A stretch of DNA of 64,000 nucleotides from Acestrorhynchus altus (GCA_034509495.1 CM067520.1:1664930-1728929), one strand, 5' to 3'. Positions 1 to 14,017 are shown, numbered from the stretch's first letter. Made by a program: numbers and translations. Notes: generated by a model from the letters alone, not told the origin.

Positions 1-360
1 ATATCTGTGAGGTTTTTGTGGACAGATGATACCAAAATACATATTTGTGGTTTAAACGAGGAGTCGAAAACATGGTGGTGGTAGTATCATGATTTGGGCC
101 TGTTTTGCTGCATCTGGGCCACGACAGCCTTCCATCAGTGCAATGGATTATGAATTATATCAGCACATTCTAAAGGAAAATGTCAGGACATCTGTCTGTG
201 AGCTGAATCTCAGCACAGTGTGGGTCATGCAACAAGACAATGACCCTACAATAAAGAATAATGTGAATGGTTTGGAACGGCCCAGTCAAAGTCCTGACCT
301 TAATCCAGTAGAAATGTTGTGGAAGGACCTGAAGCAGCAGTTCATGGGAGGAAACTATAG
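1..360 (+). mobile_element. Tc1-like transposase remnant (C-terminal catalytic part)
   Basis: Near 26-60 a frame reads LWTDDTKIHICG, equivalent to the first catalytic Asp block (WSDETKIELFG) of Tc1 transposases. From 75 another frame reads GGGSIMIWACFAASG, then QQDNDPT (second Asp) and WPSQSPDLNP(V/I)E-like RPSQSPDLNPVEMLWKDLK with the catalytic Glu. The change of frame near 70, and a gap between second Asp and Glu clearly shorter than the usual 34 residues, show that it is dead. The 5' part lies outside the window. Confidence 0.85.
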
Positions 361-532
361 ACTTACTTATGTGGTTTCTGATACTAATGTCTACTTCTGC
401 TGTCCTTCAAGAAGTATCCTTTTAACGCATCTTTAAGGGCAGCTTCCGGTTTACCACGTCTATCAGTGAGCCCCTCATTTCCTCTTAGTAATGCCACTCT
501 CTCACTCTCTGTTTCCTTTCCTGTCCATCCAG

Positions 533-832
533 AGAACTCTCACCTGCTGACCATTCAGCCCGACCTGACCACCACCACCACCAGTTACCAAGGCACCCTG
601 CGCTCCCGCCACGACATGGCCCAGAAGTTCTCCATGAGTAACGGCCCTCTGCTGGAGCCGCTGCCAAACGGCTCTCAGACGCTGCACAACGGCAAGCTGC
701 CTGGCGATCCTGGAGACTTCGTCAGCCGCCTCTCGTCTCAGAGCTACTTCAAAACGCTGCCAAGGGACAACGTCAACACCTCATACGGCACCTTCAACTT
801 CCTGGGTGGCCGCCTGACCCTCCCTAACACGG
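533..832 (+). CDS. unc5a: unc5a exon: juxtamembrane linker and start of ZU5
   Basis: Acceptor is ...tccatccAG and donor is ACACGG|GTGAGT. The exon enters with two bases of a split codon and leaves with one. It encodes HLLTIQPDL, a run of five threonines, then SYQGTLRSR, EFVSRLS-like DFVSRLSSQSYF, and SYGTFNFLGGRLTLPNTG, which begins the ZU5 domain. Human UNC5A has the same order in its single linker exon. No DxxD-type caspase site, known from the juxtamembrane part of UNC5 proteins, is visible here, so that site should lie further upstream. A second, shadow start inside the intron at 466 is irrelevant because the exon is spliced. Confidence 0.93.
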
Positions 833-2273
833 GTGAGTCGCAGGGAAGCAGCAGGGGGCGTGACTAAGGCATCAGATCCAATTTCGTCAAGGAGAGCAAA
901 AGAAGAAGGAAGGGATACTTAGTTCAGGTGCAGCACTTTTACAGCCAAGCAAATCAGATATACAAACCAAATGGATTTTAAATCTAAATAAATGTAATTA
1001 AAATTGTAATATATATATGTATATATGTATGTAGGATACGTAGCTTCAGGCTACAGGTTAGTAAGGGTTGAGCTTGTTTACAGGATAACGTATTACGTCT
1101 CTCTGTAAGCTTGCAGTTTAAGGGTGAGGTTAGTGAGGTGTAGGAGGAAATGATCTTGCCGGGCCTCCGGGCTGCTGCTGTGAGCGCGGTAAGCTGATCG
1201 CCGCCTTCGTGCTGCAACCTTATCCAGTCCAAGGACACCAGCAGAGTGTATTCAGGGCAATTAGCTCCCTCAATAAGAGACACAGGCCTCATCAGTCTAT
1301 CACATTAGGAGCTCTCCCCTGCTCAGGCCGCTCTGAAGGTGCAGGCAGAGGAAATGAATCCCTCAGAAGTGTTGGTTGTAAATAAGTACAGCCCATCCGA
1401 GCGACTGTATCCTCCTGAAGAGCAGAGAAAGGAAACAGCACAGTTGCAAGCACGAGACCAGAGAATGGAGGTGTGGGCTTGTCAATGGGTTACTCCTAGC
1501 CAGAAATGGTGGGCGTGTCAAAAGGGTGGGGGTATCAAAAGATTACTCCTATTGGCCAACAGCGTCAAAAGGTGGCCATCAAAAGGTTTCCATTGGCTAA
1601 AAATGGTGGCCAATTATCCTTGTGCAGCACCATCTGCAGGAGTTATTAGCGCAGGAGACGCTGCACAGTAGAACAGTGCAGCACTGCAGTCTGATCAATT
1701 ACCCCGAAGCTCTTTCACAGTCAAAGAGTGGGTTTGATTTGCTCGATGCTCCGTGTGTCCACACAAAGCACAAGCTGACCTCAGCTCAGCATAAAACCAG
1801 CTTCCACCAGCACTCCAGTTCACAGCGCTCCTCCTTTGCTGTCTCAGTGCTCTGTTCGGAGGAAGCTAATGAGCTTCTTCAGTTGGAGAGTCGGGTCTGG
1901 TGGCAGACGTCTTTCTCCAAACTCTACCTCTTTGTGTGTACGTGTTAACTGCCCTCGCTTGAGTCGGCACTTAGAACCAAGCTCGGCGCTTTGAGGAACG
2001 CGCGTGACGTCCTCGCGCACCAAGTCAGCTCCTTCTCTCTCTCACCAGGGATCAGCTTGCTCATCCCCCCGGAGGCCATTCCCAGAGGCAAGATCTACGA
2101 GATATACCTCACTGTGCAGCGGAAGGAGGATCTGAGGTGGGTCTGCCTTCAGTCCGTCTGCCTGACAGGTATACAGTTTGACACAGAACACAGAAAAAAA
2201 GAGGGAAAGTAGTAAGAAGTTACAAGAGCTGGCAGACTCAATAGAACGGCATTGAAGTCAATTCCCCCGTGCT

Positions 2274-2337
<64 letters not shown>

Positions 2338-5300
2338 TCTTAGTCAAATGCATGACTAACGCCAGCTATAGAAATATAGTTAGTGTGAATGTGAGAGAGG
2401 GAAGGTGTGAGTGCGTTTTCCTGCTTGTCTAAGGTTCTCTAGTGAGTCACAAAAGCCCCCCGATAGCAGGTACCTCCTGCTTTCATGTCGGACACGTCAG
2501 TGAGGCACTGACTGCTTGTGGGGTCTTACTCATCAATTAACATCGCATGTCCACACTGCTGTGCCGGAACCTACAGTAGTAGATATAGGGTGGCACGGTG
2601 GCACCGCAGACATGGTAGGTGAATTGGCCCTTGGTGTGACCGTGACTGTGTTCGTGTGTGGTACCCTGCGACGGACGTCAGCTTAAAATGTATTCAATCA
2701 CATGTGCAAGTACAGTCTACACTAAACAGTGCAGCTTACCGTGACTAGAAGCTCTTTATTGGAGGACCAGTGGGTGGGAATATCAGCTGTGAGCTCCGTG
2801 CTCATCCATCACGACCCCTTTGACATCGACGCTAACCGTATCTCCCACTCTTCTGCCGCCTTCAGGCTTCCCCTGGCAGGATGCCAAACTCTGCTGAGCC
2901 CAGTGGTAAGCTGCGGCCCACCAGGCGTGGTCCTTACCCGCCCGGTCATCATCAGCATGGACCACTGCTCGGATGCCTGCCCGGAGAACTGGGCCATTCG
3001 GCTGAAGAAGCAGTCCTACGAGGGAACCTGGGAGGTGGGTGTGCATGTTTGCTTGTGTAGGGCATGTACAGTATACACTGAGCAGCCATAACATTATGAC
3101 CTGTTTCTACATTCACTTAATTCTATCAGCTCCTCTGACCACACAGGAGCTCTTTGTGGTTCTATAATTCCAGACTGTAGTTCATCTGTTTCTCTGCAGA
3201 CTTTATTCTCCTCCTTTCACCCTGATCTTCAATGATCAGGACCCCACAGGACCACCACAGAGCAGATATTATGTGGGTGGTGGGTCATTCTCAGCACTGC
3301 AGTCACACTGACATGGTGGTGGTGTGTTAGTGTGTGTTGCTGGTACGAGTGGATCAGACACAGCAGTGCTGCTGGAGGGTTTAAACCCCTCAGTGTCACT
3401 GCTGGACCGAGAACAGTCCACCAACCAGAAATGTCCAGCCGATAGCGTCCTGTGAGCAGCGTCCTGTGAGCACTGATGAAGGACTAGAGGACGACCAATA
3501 CAAACTGTGTAGAAACAGATGAGCTTCTGTCTCTGACTTTACATCTACAAGGTGGAGACACTCAGTAGAAGTGTCTAATAGAGTGGACAGTGAGTGGACA
3601 CAGTGTTTAAAGACTCCAGCAGCACTGCTGTGTCCGATCCACTCGTACCAGCAACACACACTAACACACCACCACCATGTCAGTGTGACTGCAGTGCTGA
3701 GAACGACCCACCACCCACATCATATCTGCTCTGTGGTGGAAACTGACCCATGATGAATGTCTTAGAGGGCAACTAATAAACTGGCCAGTGAGTGGAACTA
3801 CAATGTAAGTTGGGAAGTGTATGACTGTGAGTATAGTATATTTACTAACCCCACACCTTCAATCATCACTTCAGCAGTGTCCAGCCCTGTGTGTTCTGTA
3901 GTGGTGCTCAGCTGGTCCATTCTGCCGCAGAGTCCTCTCTTTTTTCTTTTTCTTTTATTACCAGAAAAACAATATCCCCCATCTACTCCTCAAACAGACC
4001 CTCAGACAGCAATTCCCTGGGCAGTGATGTCAGGAAAAGACCTTGTCCTCTTGTCCTAAATGTAGTGCTTCATACAGCAGCTCAGTCTACTAGTATAGAT
4101 CCTTCACGATTGACCCGAACAACAATAATAAAATACTAATAGGCTCCGAATTACTGCTGCAGGGATTTTAATACTAATTATTACTTTTAAACCAAATAAT
4201 ACTTACATGGATTGTTTCGTGATTAATTACATTTGCATTTCTTTCGCATTCTGTGTCAAACAGTTGTAAAATTACGTTCTCATGCCAACAGAAGGTTGTG
4301 GAAATAAAATCAAATTTTAGCTAAACAGGCATGTTTACATGGGTTATTTAACGGATTCATTATAATATGTCCACCGATGACATGTCCATGCCATTTTTAA
4401 ACGACATAAATGTGACCAGAATGTGATTTTTGGTGAATTATATGGTTGTGCTATAAATAGAAAACTTTACAAAATGTGAGTAAATTTTGCAAAAATGCAT
4501 TTTGTTAAAACTCTGGTATGTCTACTGGTGGGCTGTGGTTGGCATTGCCCACCCTTATCTTTGTGGGACCCTCCCCCATGTTCGTTTTGGCGACTTTGGC
4601 GGAGAAAAAGTCGTGTCCACTCCAATTTAAATGCTTAAAGACGTCCTACTAACAGCTTGGTTAAAACGTAACGGTTAATCGTTTTTCCCACGCAGTTTTC
4701 CAAATGTTAAAGCTCTCACTGGTCAGTGTAGGACACACTAAGTAGAAAACCCTTTGATTGGCTTCTTTCTGCCCTACCCATTCCTTACATAGCTCCACGT
4801 CTGCATGCTGAGGAGCAGAGTTAAGCTCGTCTATTATGTTGTTTAGCAACCTAAACCAACTGTTAATGAACGACAGGAGAAAATGTTTAGTTTACAGCAT
4901 CCAGTGACACGTAGCTGTTACTTAATTATATTTGGACTTTATGTTCCATGCTCCATCCTGCCTGTAGTGAGCTATGCTGTTCACTAGCGATGTACAGTGC
5001 ACTGCGGGATGCTGTAGCAGGGAATTTCAGGTCCAGCAAGTCAAAGTCTGCCCCAGGATCTTTTTCCGACTGCCTGGACGGCCCTAAAATGAACTCAGGG
5101 TGTTTGTTCTACAAACTACCAAAGGTAATATGAAAGTGGTGGACCTTTTACCCTTTTACAGGGTAAAAATACCCTCCTCTGTATTATAGCGTCCTCAAAA
5201 ATAGTCTTAAAAGCCACCTTACCATCTTACTTACTCAGTAGTGCCCTACAATGTAAATAGGCATCTATTTGGGAGCTCATTTTGATGTAACATCTCGACA

Positions 5301-8300
5301 GCTGTAATAATCAACACTTGAATGCATGAACCGCATTTTGAATTGGAGAACAGCCTTGTTCTGTCTTTTTGGAGTGTGTTAGGGCAGGGGTGGGACAGGC
5401 AGCACCCGGACTGTGTGTGGTGGGGGGGGTAGGGGTGTAGAGGGATGAGGAAGCAGAAGGAGGGGGGAGCGAAGGTCCTCTTTCATGTTCGATATTGTGC
5501 ATAAATTATTCAGGCCCCTTGGTGTGGCAGCAGTAGGGCATCTGCAGAATGAATTGGCCTGTCTTAGGCTGGGGTTAGAAGAGCACTTTTAATCATTCAC
5601 CAGCCCAAATATAGCCCACGGGCGACAGGTCGCCCCGCTCACCCAGGTACCCCCCAGACAAAGGCAGGAAACGGGCAAGTTTGTCCTGGATAGAAGTCTT
5701 GGCAGACTGGCTTAGAGCCGTTAATTTCTCCAGAGATTGTGAAGAGCTGTGAAGCGGAGGCTGAAAGGTGCCCAGGGTTTATCGAACCATTGGAATGAAG
5801 ACTTACTTTTGAGAGTTGGGGGAAGGGGAGGTGCAGTAGCTGTCATATCAAAAGTCTGTGTGTTAATGCCTTTATCCAAACCCTAGTTTTTACGGTTATA
5901 TTATGATTAGAATGCATTTGGAATATTTCAGGATTGACTACAAAAAGATTCAGTGTCTAAAATATATGATTCAATATCTACTGTCAATGATTCACTGTCT
6001 ACAATAAATTATTTGGTATCTACTATAAATCACTGAATATCTACAACAAAAGTCACTATTGAGTCACTATTGAGTCACTATTAGAAAGCGTTCAATACTG
6101 TCTCCTATTAATGATTCAGTGACACATGATTCAGTATCTGTGATTATGAAATATCTACAGGTGATAATCTGGTATCTGCAAATAATGACTTAATATTAAT
6201 TATTAATGATTCCGTACCTACAATATAGAATTTTATACTTGATGAAACTTGAAAATTAATTATTTCTACTAGTAAATATTACTTAAGAAATCTCACATTT
6301 CGGTTTTTAGTCATAAAAATTAAGTTAGTTTAGGTTAAAATGTATTTTTCATTCTTTAAATGTGCTGGTGACCCAAAGATTTCTGATTTAGTCCTGAATT
6401 TCTATGAGCTCTCTGACGTTTGATCCTCCCTTCGCATTCTAATGGAAAAACGAGAGTTCATTGTGGTGAAATGCAAAAAGCCTGGTGTCAATACTAATTT
6501 CATTGATGAAGATAGTGGCTTATTTTATCGATCGGCAGGATGTAATTTCCTGGCCGAGCCGTCCCAAGGTGCGTGATGGTGGGACTGCGGTCGTGAAGTT
6601 GATTAGATGGCTGTGAGTGTGTGTCTGAGTGTGAGAGAGAGAAAGAAAAAGTGGAGTCTCTGTGATGAGCTTCTTCCACAAGTCCCTGTCACCGTGGGTC
6701 CCACTTGCCTTTTCTTCTAATTAAAGCCACTCTGGGGAGCCATTATAAGATTGTATCTGACCACAGGCTACGAAAGAACGACATGTTTCATTAGGACATT
6801 GCAGCTTAGTGGGAATTTTCCTTCTTACCCTGCTCACGATTCCTTTCAGAAGGAACTTCGTATGTATCTTTATATACTGTGTCCAAGTCAGGTGTCTGGG
6901 CTTGTATGAGTTCACCTTTATGCCCTTTGGCATCGTAGAGTCCTCCTTTCACCCTGATCTTCAATGGTCACAAACATTTACTGTTTGTGAAATGACCCTG
7001 GAGGCTACACATTTACCGGCTACACATTTAACCCCACCTATTCACTTTACCTGTACTCCCATCACTACTTTGCAAGCTCTTCACAGAGGTCTTCAGGTGG
7101 GCACCTTCCTTCATCTAGAGTCCCAGACACCACTCCCCTCTAAGCTCACTTTATTAAATTTCACCGGATTTTACTTACAGCCTCAATATCTTCACCATAT
7201 AAACACACCAACCTATAACTCTTCCCATTCTTCACCTACAGTCGCACACAGTCCTACCCCGCCCAACCGCAGTCCTTCTTATTCACAACCACTGATCTTT
7301 CAGCTACTTCTGGCTCTGAGTGGTTCAGTGGTCTAAAGTGCAACCACTTTGATCTGAGGATCGCAGGTTTGAATCCAAGGTCATGATGCTTGCCTTTAGA
7401 AATTGGCCTGCTCTCCCTCTCTGGGTGGGTAGATGGCGCCCTCTCTCCACATCACATTCTATGTGATGCTGGTCGGCACAGGCGTCTGTTAGCCATTGTA
7501 TTAGAGGTAGGGACTCTGTGCTTTCCTCCAAGCACATTGGCTGTTCAAAAAGAGGCAGAGGGTGATGTCATATGTATCGGAGGAAGCATGTGTTTTAAAC
7601 GATTAAATGGAGATATTAAGACTTTAAGTTCTCTAACTATATTCAGATTGTTTCGACATTTTTAAAGCAACGGGATTCCTTAAGGTTGTTCAGTGAACAA
7701 GGCCTTACAGTGTAGCACCAGCCTATTGACTTGGTCTGGCCTCACTTATTTCATTCTCACGGCTGTTGCATCTAATTGTCAAAGCGGTTAATTGATTAGT
7801 GGATGAGTGAAGTATAAAATGGCAAAGGATTGGTCACGCCATTGCCATGGCAACACTAATGAGCACGGGCCACTCTGAGGTTGAGGCCACAGGGCCAAGA
7901 TTGCATCACTGACATGCCAACTAGAACCGTCTGTATTTTCAGCCACTGTTCTGCCCTGTAGAGCCGCAGCCTCTCTGTTCCGTCTCTGCCTTTAGCTCAG
8001 TGTCTGTTTTATCGGACAGATAAAGAGGAAATTGCTGTGAAAGAATCCGTTCACATGATGTATTCTGCGGCCTTTTCTTTTCCTTATGCAAACACCTACG
8101 CTTCTGTCTTACCCTGGAGAGAAATGTGTGTGTGTGTGTGTGTGTGTGTGTGTCTGATTAGAAGTATCAAATACAGTCAATTTCAGACACGGTTTTTGAA
8201 CATGTGACTAATAGAACTAATAAGTAAACAGATAATTAGGAATCAGCTCAATGAATCATTGGAATGAATGTAATGAGATTCAGATCTGATATTTAAAAAG

Positions 8301-10877
8301 TGCTCTGGAGAAAAACACCGCGCATATTAAACACTCTGCAGTGACCTACACGCACCTTGTGATTCCACCCTGCCCTGCATGACTATTGTATTTGTCACTG
8401 TATATATATATATAATACATATGGAACACATTCTATATATTCATCTGGTCATTTTCTTCAATAAATAAATGAGGAAGTTTATTATTGTTGTCTCATTTAT
8501 TTCAGGACTTATAGGAGAATCTGATCTAGTATATATTCACTCACCATCAGAGAAATAGTTGCACCCAGAAGGACGTGTGGGTCTGCAGTGCTGTTGTGAA
8601 GGAAGATGAAGGTGATCAGGATCAATAACTGATGATAACTGTAGTCTGATCTGATCAGTATTTATTGATCTACTCATACAGAAGTGGTGTCTCTCAGTTC
8701 GGTGTCGGGTTTAACGCAACACGCCAGACGTCTCTGCATGGAGGTGTAGAGGTTCCTAATGGTGTCCTGTGATGATCCATCTCATGCAGCTTGAATGTTC
8801 TCACTCAGTTCTGCAGATGGTGTGGTAGGGGTGGAGTGTTGATAGAGCGTCCAATAGCGTCCACACATTTTCAATCAGGGACAGGTCTGGAGATGCAACC
8901 ATGAGAGAAGGCAGCAGTATGTGGACGAGTGTCGTCCTGTTGGATGTGTGTGGTTCTGGGTGCCACCATTTCTTGTTGATAAGTGTATATTTGTTTATAT
9001 ATTTAAAATCAGGCTTTAGTATTATATGTAGCACGGTGTCTCATATATATTTGTACTGTATCATATTCTGAACTTACATAAAGACATTCCTGTGTGTGTG
9101 TGTGTGTGTGTGTGTGTATTAGGATGTGCTGCTGCTGGGAGAGGAGCTGGTGTCTGAGCCGTATTACTGCCAGTTGGAGGCGGAGACGTGTCGCGTGTTC
9201 ACTGAGCAGCTGGGCCGCTTTGCCCTGGTGGGAGAGTCTCTCAGCATGGCTGCCGCCAAACGCCTCAAACTGCTGCTGTTCGCCCCCGCCTACTGCTCCA
9301 CGCTGGAGTACACCATCCGCGTCTACTGCACGGACGACACGCAGGACCTCATCAAGGTGAGCGCAGCCCGGGAGCTGGACAGATACCAAATATCCCACAG
9401 AGCCTGGAGCCCAGAGTTGTTGATGTTGTTTGGCTTTGCATTATTTATATAAATACATTATTTACAGCACTTGTGTGTTGTTGCGTGATTACAGAGTTAA
9501 TTACATAATTGGCTACATAATGTATCCATTTAAATTCACTGTTGGAGTATTTTCTTTTCCATTGGTTGCAAAGTTAACAGTAAATGTGATAAATTACAAA
9601 TCAGAAATGCATTTGCCTCATAAATAATGTAAATGTGATTTTAAAGATGAGCTCTCTGTAAACATGCTTCACACTCACAACACAACTCTTCTCGTCTCTG
9701 TCACAGAGTCGACAGGAACTCCTAATTCATATAAATCATATGATGGTTTTGTAAATATTCCAGTTTTTTTGCTTAAATCCGATTCGATAGCTGGGCGGAA
9801 ACCTGGCTCCTGTCACTCTGTGATTTCGGGAAATCTGCTTTAGGACAGTGTACTGAAGCAACACTGGGATGGTGAAGCTGCTGGTGAAGTGGTATAGTAT
9901 GGGATGGGATGGGACAGGATAGGATAGTACATAGTGTAGGATAGAATAGGACAATAGGGTATTATAGAATTGGATGATATCACAGTGTAGTGTAGTTCAG
10001 GGGTGGAGTTTGTGTACTTCTGGTGCCGGTCCCGAGCCGGGTAAATGGTGAGGGTTGTGTCAGGAGGGCATCCGGCGTAAACAACGACCACGTCTGGTGC
10101 TGTGGACCAGCAGGGTGCCGGTGGAATTTGGTGTGCTGTAGGTTGAAGACCATCGAGGAGGAGAGGAGGAAGGCCGGTTGGAAGGATGGTTGGTGTAGCA
10201 GCGGAGGAGGCAGATGATCCGCTGTGGCGACCCCTACAGGGAGCAGCTGAAAGAAGAAGAAGAAGAAGAAGGAGGAGGAGGAGGAGTGTACTTCAGTGTA
10301 GTATAACTTTGTGAATAGTATGGTATAGACTGTATGTAATATAGTATGATATAGGGTAGGACAGTATAGTGTAGTATGACTATATAATACAGTATATATG
10401 AATATAATAGGACAGTATATGATATTATAGGTTAGTATAGGATAGCAGTGACTGATACAACAGTATGTAATGTAGTGGATAGTATAGGGTTGCTTTCAGT
10501 TGTTCAGTTCTGATGTAACGATGATGTAATTGTGGTGGTCGGGTGTGTTTGGCTGGTGTCTGGTAATTGGTTGATAATTTTGGTGAAGAAAGTGCTGATT
10601 GGACGCGGTACCGTTCTGTTTCGGGGCTGCTTTTCCATCAGCTGCTATTTCAGCTTCTCCTTCTTCTCTTTTTTTCCGTCCTTCTGAGCGGATGAAGAAT
10701 AATCAGGAGCTAATGCCAAAGCTGGCTCCCTGGAGGAGTTCGTCTGAGTAGCCTTTTAAGATTTCATTTGCATGGTTAATTAGTAAATGAAAAAGAGAAG
10801 CTCTGTGGCAACAGGCCCACGGTCACCGTGAGAGACCACAACTGAGCAGTAGCCACTCCAACCACACACACGGCCTG

Positions 10878-10945
<68 letters not shown>

Positions 10946-11854
10946 GGGGAGAGAGAGGGAGAGTTGGCCTGCAGTGCTTAAACAGAGCTGTTAGTCGTGC
11001 AGAGTTCAGGGGATTAGTGGTGCTGGAGCTGGATTTGAACTCTCGGTTCTCACTCAGGCCACATGAAATAAGTTCTGAAGAACTTGGGTCTCGCTGGAGC
11101 TTCAGAGAAACTGCTGCGGCCCGACATTTCAGCTGCTGAAGTGGAAACCATCTTCTGTCCAACACTTTGTTGTAAACACCCCCCTAATCCCTGCCCCCCA
11201 ATCCAGACTGGGAAAATCGGGAGCACTTTAAAGAAAACTATCACAGAGAATAGAAAAGCCCCCATCCACTTTTCCCTACATTAGAGCAATATCTAGAACA
11301 CATTACAGGGAACGTCAGTGACTCGCTAATCACATACCTATATTGGTGCACACACAATCTAGAACACTGTAACTGAATTTAGTAGCTGCTGAGCTCTGTT
11401 TACGTGCTCTGATCTACACTCCATCTTAAGTGTTAGAACCCATTTCATCCACAGCTAATAGCAGGACTTTGACCTTGACCTCTACCTCGTGGCGTCCGCC
11501 CCGATGCTGGAGGGTGACCCGAGGGGGTTCCTCCACACAGACGTGACTCTCGTGGTGTGTGTGTGTATGCGTGTAAGTGTGTTCACTCTGGTTCTGTTCT
11601 GCCTAAGTGCATTTACTGCTCTGCTCACGCACGGCACACTCAGACAGCCCGCTGTGGTAAGCCGCGGTGGTCTCGCGGGAGGTGTAGTCTTTTTTTTCGG
11701 CCTGATTTAGAGAGAATCTTGTAGCGGGGCGGCCCGGGCTGTGTGCTGATCACTCTCAGCCTCAGACTGCTCACTTTCTCCCTCTCCAGAGATGGAGATG
11801 AATTGAGATCATCACACTCATCCACAGCCGTGAAACTGACTGCGGTGAATGGAT

Positions 11855-11885
<31 letters not shown>

Positions 11886-12666
11886 CGCTGAGTCATTTCA
11901 TTTGAAGCTTCAGACACTCATGTTTCTAAGCATAATCTTGGGTCATGACATCACGCCAGAGCAAAACATGCACGTTTGTCAAGAACTAAACTGATTCACC
12001 AGCAAACGGTCAGTGGTCACCTGGATGACCAGCTTAGACCATCTAATAGCCGCTGCTATGTTCTAATATAGTAAATAGAGAGAATACATAGAATAGTATA
12101 GTATCCCTCTCAAAAGTGCTGGATGTAGAACCATCATTCCAGAGAACACAGCTCAGTGCTGGGGGGCTTTATACCCCTCTACCCCACGCCTGGCATTAGA
12201 CATGGTACTGATATTTCTATGCATATATATCTGCTTGGGAGTCCTGTTCTATTGTCAGTACTTCTCTACAGGGACTAGATTAGCGGTGTGTGCATTTGCA
12301 CATCTGTGTCAGCAATGGGTGCATCTTAAAGTAGTTCATGAGAAGGGAGTCCACAAATATTTGGACATACAGTGTATTTTGTTCGCGCTCTCCACTGCTG
12401 TCTCTGGTGACGTGTTAATTGTTTTATGGACTGTAATGACTGCCATCGGGCATAGTGCATGTTGGTACACATGCGTCAACAAACACACACTCGTACACAC
12501 ACGTACACACACGTACACACACGTACACACACGTACACACACCTCGCTATGATGCAAAATTAGCTTAAAAGACTGTAATGTGCTGGCGATGGATAAACAC
12601 CCCTGTAATTTTGGATGCTGTAATGGTTTTGCTTTTGCCTTGGGGCAGCTGAGATACCTGCTATCT

Positions 12667-12727
<61 letters not shown>

Positions 12728-13821
12728 GTCAGTCAGCAGCAGTGTCTTTAGTGCAGCAGCTCAGCAGGAACAGCCCTCTTTCATCTCCCAATTAAGGACG
12801 ATTAAAAACAGTGTAATTGTCTTTGATCGCGAGTGTGTGGTGACGCCCGGGAGTCGGTGACATTTCCCTCAATGTGCTGCCGCCCTTACGGGACCAATTA
12901 GATCAATATTTAACGTGCAGCTTGTTCTTCTCCTGTGCTGCCGGTCCTGCAGAGTGGACGCTGCCTTGGCATGTCTGCTTCTGGGCCTGAAAGGGGCTTT
13001 AGATGAAATCTTAGAGTCGGTATAAATGAGAGGCAGCTTGACACTGGACTCTAACGTTGGTCAGATGTTGAATTTGGGTTAACATCAAACACCAGTGTTA
13101 GACAGGTGCTGAACATGACATGAAACCAAGAACTCATCAAAAGCACGTGCAACAATGTTAGAATGGTGTGGATGTTAAGGTAGAACCACAAATTGCAGAC
13201 CTCGATACCGGAACGTTGGGTTGTTAAAGTGCCCGTAATGACACACAGTGACGCCAGACCGTCTGGACGTGTGACGTGGGGCAACAAACCGTTGGTCTTG
13301 CCAATGACTATGGTTCCTCCACACATGGATTCCATCCCGTCAGTTAAAGCATGGTGGTGGTAGCATCGCGGTGTAGCAGTGCTTTCCTCAGCACACATTT
13401 TCTCTTCACTTCATGCAATTAAAGCTTGGGAGGGGGGTCTCGCCACACAGCGAGCAGTGTAATGGCATTCCCTGGAAAATGTGTTCTTTCACTGATTGTT
13501 GTTGATGCCCGTGGAGCGCTGCCTCGCCGTTCGATGGAAAGAACGGTCTCCTCTACAGTAGCACGTATTAATGTTATTGATGTGGCTGATATTTGTCTGT
13601 GTGTTGGGGGGGACGGGGGGTAGTGTTGTGATAAAGGGTGGGATGCTTTTATTTGATGCTTTATCCAGTGAATTGCCTGAATTATAGACCTGGCTTCCGA
13701 CGCAGCTTCCCTCAAATGCGGTTAGTGCCGTGTGTCTAGACTGCAGATGAGATCTTTCCTCTCCGCTCTGATGTCTGATAGCATCTGCTGTTCCATATCT
13801 GCTGACTGAGCGTGTGTGTGT

Positions 13822-13878
<57 letters not shown>

Positions 13879-13958
13879 TGTGTGTGTGAGTGTGTGTGTA
13901 TACACTCTCAAATTTGACCTTTTTCTAAAAACAGAGTAATTGGCTGTGTGTGCACGTG

Positions 13959-14017
<59 letters not shown>

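Larger units (their letters stand above)
3813..8120. other. unc5a intron, mostly unique sequence
   Basis: Apart from the degenerate array near 6 kb and the SINE near 7.3 kb I see no exon or RNA gene. A 28-bp scrap CTCCTTTCACCCTGATCTTCAATGGTC at about 6940-6967 is an arm piece of the fold-back element. Confidence 0.5.

Noticed and set aside
6809..7336. 175-codon plus-strand open frame
   Set aside because: It crosses a fold-back scrap and runs into the SINE; low-complexity Thr/Pro/Ser text without recognisable homology.
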